Made by a program: the position numbers and the translations under genes
Origin: Chryseosolibacter sp964551035
Lineage (GTDB): Bacteria; Bacteroidota; Bacteroidia; Cytophagales; Cyclobacteriaceae
NCBI GenBank assembly: GCA_964551035.1
Contig: CAZKBK010000018.1
Coordinates: 30,708 to 94,707 of the forward strand
Length of the DNA: 64,000 bases
Direction: 5' to 3'
The notes under the pieces: generated by a model
The model's input: the letters and a program-made list of their open reading frames with translations, nothing else
Database searches by the model: none
What the model was told of the DNA's origin: nothing
Part shown: piece by piece, positions 61,627 to 64,000 of the stretch
How positions within the stretch are numbered: the stretch's first letter is position 1
Layout of the letters: each line of letters starts with the position of its first letter

Positions 61627-62892
61627 CTACCTCGCCGCGCTGCCTGCATGGTGTTGGCTGGCGAGTATTTCGTGTTCATTTTCCCATTGATAGATGGAGT
61701 CCCTGCGGTTGAAGTACAAATGGAAGAAATAAGGGACACTGTTATCGACGACGCTGCCGGGGCCGTTGCTGAGGGCGCAGATCGCGAGGCGATTGCGGCG
61801 GTCGATGGCGATCTCGGTGCGGTAGCCATTCACATACCCGCCATGGTAAAGCAGGGTGTCCGTATCGAACTGGAGCACGCGCCAGCCGAGGCCATACCAG
61901 GAGTCGGCGCGGTCGATCCATTTCCGGAAATTCCGGTTCCTGGAACGCGCCTTCACATAGGGCGTGAAGATCTCCTCGAGCGTCGACTCACGGATGAATT
62001 GATCACCGGGGTTCAGCAGGGCTTTCATCCACGCGGCCATGTCGGAGATGCTTGCGTTGACACCGCCCGCGGGGGCGGCGTTGTAGTAGGTGTCGTTGAT
62101 CGAAGTGACGCGCCAACCCTTTTTCCAATGGCGGTGCGGCCTGGCGACATTCGGGTTCAGCAACATTTCCTCGTAGGATATCGAGGCATCGCCCATGGCG
62201 AGGGGTTCGAAGATCCGTTCCTTAATCAGTTGTTGATAGGTTTTCCCCGTGGCGGCTTCGAGTACCTCCCCGATGATGCTGTAAGCGACGTTCTGATAGC
62301 TGTAAAGCTCGCCCGGCTTTGCGACCACGGGAACATCGCGGAGGCGCCGGACCATGGACTTGATGTCCATCCCGTCTTCGATGAGTGTCGTGTAGGTATG
62401 ATAGGGGAGGCCCGTGGTATGCGACAACACATGCCGGATGGTGAGGCTGTCGGTGGATGCCTTGTCGTGCAGGGCGAAGTCCGGGAGATAGCGGACCACG
62501 GGATCGTCCCAGTGGAGGACGCCTTCGTCTACAAGCAGGCCGGTGAGCACCGGGGCGAAGCCTTTGGACACCGATGCGAGGCGGAACACCGAATGGAGGT
62601 CGATCGAGTCCGCAAGGCCCACTTGCCTCAGTCCGATGGTGTTGAGATAGATTACCGAGGTGTCGTGCACCACGGCGATGGCAATGGCGGGTGTACCCGT
62701 GGCCATGAGCCGTTTTCGGATGTGGGTCTCGTATTCGGCGAAGAGGTTCACCAGGTGAGGATTCGGGGGAGGGGGTGACGCGGGCGGGGCGGCCGGCTCC
62801 GCGGGGGCCTCCCGGCCCAGGTCCAGCGCCACCGCAGAGAGCATGGTCAGCGCAAATCCGATCAGAATGATCCTTGTTCCTCTTTTCCTCAT
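61627..62892 (-). CDS. Serine hydrolase (beta-lactamase/D,D-peptidase family)
   Basis: The 421-residue protein has an N-terminal signal (RIILIGFALTMLSAVAL) with a proline-rich linker (EPAAPPASPPPP), then a class C beta-lactamase-like domain: catalytic SxxK in LHSVFRLASVSKGFAPV (S-V-S-K), LTIRHVLSHTTGLPYHTY, LYSYQNVAYSIIGEVLEAATG with the YxN-type second motif (YQN), and the third-motif region LLYHGGYVNGYRTEIAI. It is probably a periplasmic D,D-peptidase or esterase. It starts 3 bases after radC. Confidence 0.85.
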   Translation of the reverse strand: MRKRGTRIILIGFALTMLSAVALDLGREAPAEPAAPPASPPPPNPHLVNLFAEYETHIRKRLMATGTPAIAIAVVHDTSVIYLNTIGLRQVGLADSIDLHSVFRLASVSKGFAPVLTGLLVDEGVLHWDDPVVRYLPDFALHDKASTDSLTIRHVLSHTTGLPYHTYTTLIEDGMDIKSMVRRLRDVPVVAKPGELYSYQNVAYSIIGEVLEAATGKTYQQLIKERIFEPLAMGDASISYEEMLLNPNVARPHRHWKKGWRVTSINDTYYNAAPAGGVNASISDMAAWMKALLNPGDQFIRESTLEEIFTPYVKARSRNRNFRKWIDRADSWYGLGWRVLQFDTDTLLYHGGYVNGYRTEIAIDRRNRLAICALSNGPGSVVDNSVPYFFHLYFNRRDSIYQWENEHEILASQHHAGSAAR

Positions 62893-62895
62893 TTC

Positions 62896-63597
62896 CTACA
62901 GCATTCCTTCATCTGCAAAGCTAAAATATTTCTGGCCGCCGACGATGATATGATCGAGAAGTTGGATTTCCAGAAGTTTGCCGGCCTCTTTTATTTTCCG
63001 GGTGAGGTCGATGTCGGCCTGGCTGGGGGTCAAATTCCCGGAAGGATGGTTGTGGGCGACCACGATCCCGCTGGCCAGCGCTTCGACGGCGTGTTTGAAT
63101 ATGATCTTTGGATCGGCCACCGTACCTGCAACGCCGCCAAGGCTGATTTGTTGTTTTTTTGTTACCCGGTTTGCCCGGTTGAGAAGGACGACCCAGAACT
63201 CTTCGTGGGAGAGGTCCTCAAGATGTCCGCGCAGGAGTTCAAACACGTCGCGCGAACCGCTGATCCTGGGCTTCTCCTCCGGATCGGAATCTTTTCGGCG
63301 CCGGCCGATCTCAAGGGCGGCAATGATGGTTAACGCCCGGGCCTGGCCAATGCCGCGGATCCTGGTCAGGTCGCCGACAGACAACCGGGCCAGTTCATGC
63401 AGGTTGTTGGCCGATTGGCCAAGCATGGTCTTGGCGAGTTCAACGGCGGTTTGCGTGGTTGTGCCGGAGCCCAGCAGGATGGCGATCAATTCGGCGTCGG
63501 ACAGCGCCGCGGTACCTTTCAGCAACAGCTTTTCCCGGGGCCGGTCTTCCGGCGCCCAGTGCTTGATTTTTAGTGGCTTGACTTCTTTTACGATCAT
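62896..63597 (-). CDS. radC: RadC-family JAMM/MPN protein
   Basis: The 233-residue protein has an N-terminal helix-hairpin-helix region (GDLTRIRGIGQARALTIIAALEIGR) and a C-terminal JAMM metalloprotease-like domain with the H-x-H...S...D pattern (VVAHNHPSGNLTPSQADIDL). The name comes from DNA repair, but a repair role was not confirmed in E. coli, and RadC-like proteins are also seen near mobile elements. It heads a three-gene operon with the serine hydrolase and DUF1684 genes. Confidence 0.9.
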   Translation of the reverse strand: MIVKEVKPLKIKHWAPEDRPREKLLLKGTAALSDAELIAILLGSGTTTQTAVELAKTMLGQSANNLHELARLSVGDLTRIRGIGQARALTIIAALEIGRRRKDSDPEEKPRISGSRDVFELLRGHLEDLSHEEFWVVLLNRANRVTKKQQISLGGVAGTVADPKIIFKHAVEALASGIVVAHNHPSGNLTPSQADIDLTRKIKEAGKLLEIQLLDHIIVGGQKYFSFADEGML

Positions 63598-63671
63598 CAG
63601 AGAGGGGGATTGGTCGGATGAAGGTAAGCATGAAGGGCAAGGAATGCCAGGAGGTCAGGTTTTTTGGAGTT

Positions 63672-63722
63672 AACAGCTAAGAGCAGAGAGCTAAGAGCAG
63701 AGAGCAGAGAGCTAAGAGCACA
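63672..63722. repeat. Short tandem repeat
   Basis: Degenerate units of AGAGCTAAGAGCAG repeat about four times between the radC promoter region and the rpsT terminator. Copy number could differ between strains or be misassembled. Confidence 0.85.
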
Positions 63723-63735
63723 GCAAAGCCAGCCA

Positions 63736-63764
63736 ACAAAAAACCCTTCCTTATGGGGAAGGGT
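63736..63764 (-). terminator. Rho-independent terminator of rpsT
   Basis: On the minus strand ACCCTTCC (63764-63757) pairs with GGAAGGGT (63750-63743) over a 6-base loop and is followed by a T-run opposite the A-run at 63736-63743. It begins about 30 bases downstream of the rpsT stop. Confidence 0.88.
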
Positions 63765-63794
63765 CAGTTTCCTTTATGGAATACCCTGAGGGAA

Positions 63795-64000
63795 TTATTT
63801 CAATGCGCCCACGGCTTTCGCCAGCTTCGACTTCTGATTGGCGGCTTTTTTCCAGTGGATGATATTATTCTTGGCCAGCTTATCAATCAGGGAAGAGACT
63901 TCCTTGAATAAAGTCTCGGCTTCTGACTTCTCCGTCGCGGCCTTCAGCCTCTTGATCATCGTGCGGGTGGTTTTGTGCTGGTAGCGGTTCCTTACCCGTT
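63795..64000 (-). CDS. rpsT: 30S ribosomal protein S20 (N-terminus cut by window end)
   Basis: Reading the minus strand from the window edge gives 67 codons ending at the TAA (63797-63795). The sequence begins RVRNRYQHKTTRTMIKRLKA and continues to SLIDKLAKNNIIHWKKAANQKSK and a LAKAVGALK end, the S20 pattern of long basic helices binding 16S rRNA. About 15-18 N-terminal residues lie beyond the window. A strong terminator follows, so the gene is probably transcribed alone. Confidence 0.9.
   Translation of the reverse strand, partial: RVRNRYQHKTTRTMIKRLKAATEKSEAETLFKEVSSLIDKLAKNNIIHWKKAANQKSKLAKAVGALK

Noticed and set aside
61489..62778. Long plus-strand open frame of 429 codons
   Set aside because: It is the complement of the serine hydrolase and DUF1684 genes, which carry clear family motifs; the antisense product shows none.
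1..64000. tRNA genes, insertion sequences, prophage or defence system
   Set aside because: I found no cloverleaf-like sequence, transposase, integrase, toxin-antitoxin or restriction gene; the HNH gene alone does not make a system.

Overview
The window looks like chromosomal DNA from a Bacteroidota bacterium, most likely order Cytophagales (Chryseolinea/Ohtaekwangia-like). The evidence is lineage-typical families (DUF4199, DUF4249, DUF1684, BatA-type proteins, an STN/CarboxypepD_reg TonB receptor), few Shine-Dalgarno sequences, a few matches to the Bacteroidetes -7 promoter box (TAnnTTTG), and moderate-to-high GC with very tight gene packing. No tRNA, rRNA, CRISPR array, transposase, phage gene or recognisable defence island was found. 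There are two assembly gaps: 10 N at 17007-17016 and 100 N at 48461-48560.

Layout. 1-5.1 kb: an ABM-type protein, an rsmB-like rRNA methyltransferase (+), and a tight minus-strand operon (MDR oxidoreductase, flavin-nucleotide-binding protein, lipoprotein, Tat-exported Dabb protein, nagB). 5.2-10.8 kb: ilvE, a PLP decarboxylase, then a compact EamA-GNAT-GNAT-OsmC-DinB operon. 11-16.9 kb: a MocR-type regulator divergent from EamA, a SirB1-like protein, a methylcrotonyl-CoA carboxylase-type beta subunit, an MCE/MlaD protein and an N-acetylmuramoyl-L-alanine amidase, the last divergent from an LptD-like outer-membrane protein (17-19.7 kb). 19.7-34.6 kb: the complete respiratory complex I locus nuoA-B-CD-E-F-G-H-I-J-K-L-M-N on the minus strand, with fused nuoCD and a NuoG carrying the optional N7 cluster motif.

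34.7-40 kb: a CBS-domain protein, a divergent Hsp20-like protein, then a minus-strand series of zinc-ribbon protein, sulfotransferase-like protein, class IV aminotransferase, NUMOD4/HNH endonuclease, and a serine hydrolase broken by a single-base frameshift. 40-48.2 kb (+): a short tail-less SSB, a BatA/VWA membrane protein, a dihydroorotase homologue that has lost most metal ligands, two intact and one truncated DUF4199 membrane proteins, two family-2 glycosyltransferases and a bestrophin-like channel. 48.2-48.65 kb: a repeated intergenic element interrupted by the 100-N gap. 48.7-55.8 kb: an envelope operon of an exported protein, a TonB-dependent receptor, a DUF4249 lipoprotein and an MG2/plug-like exported protein. 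55.9-60.7 kb: pheT, a coiled-coil protein, zapA and rny. 61-64 kb: radC, a serine hydrolase, a DUF1684 protein, and the 3' end of rpsT with its terminator.

Most of the window is housekeeping. The most unusual parts are the pseudo-dihydroorotase/DUF4199/glycosyltransferase run, the sulfotransferase-aminotransferase-HNH cluster, the repeat at the 48 kb gap, and an attenuator-like pair of overlapping hairpins before the first glycosyltransferase. I do not see a clearly new multi-gene defence or biosynthetic system.
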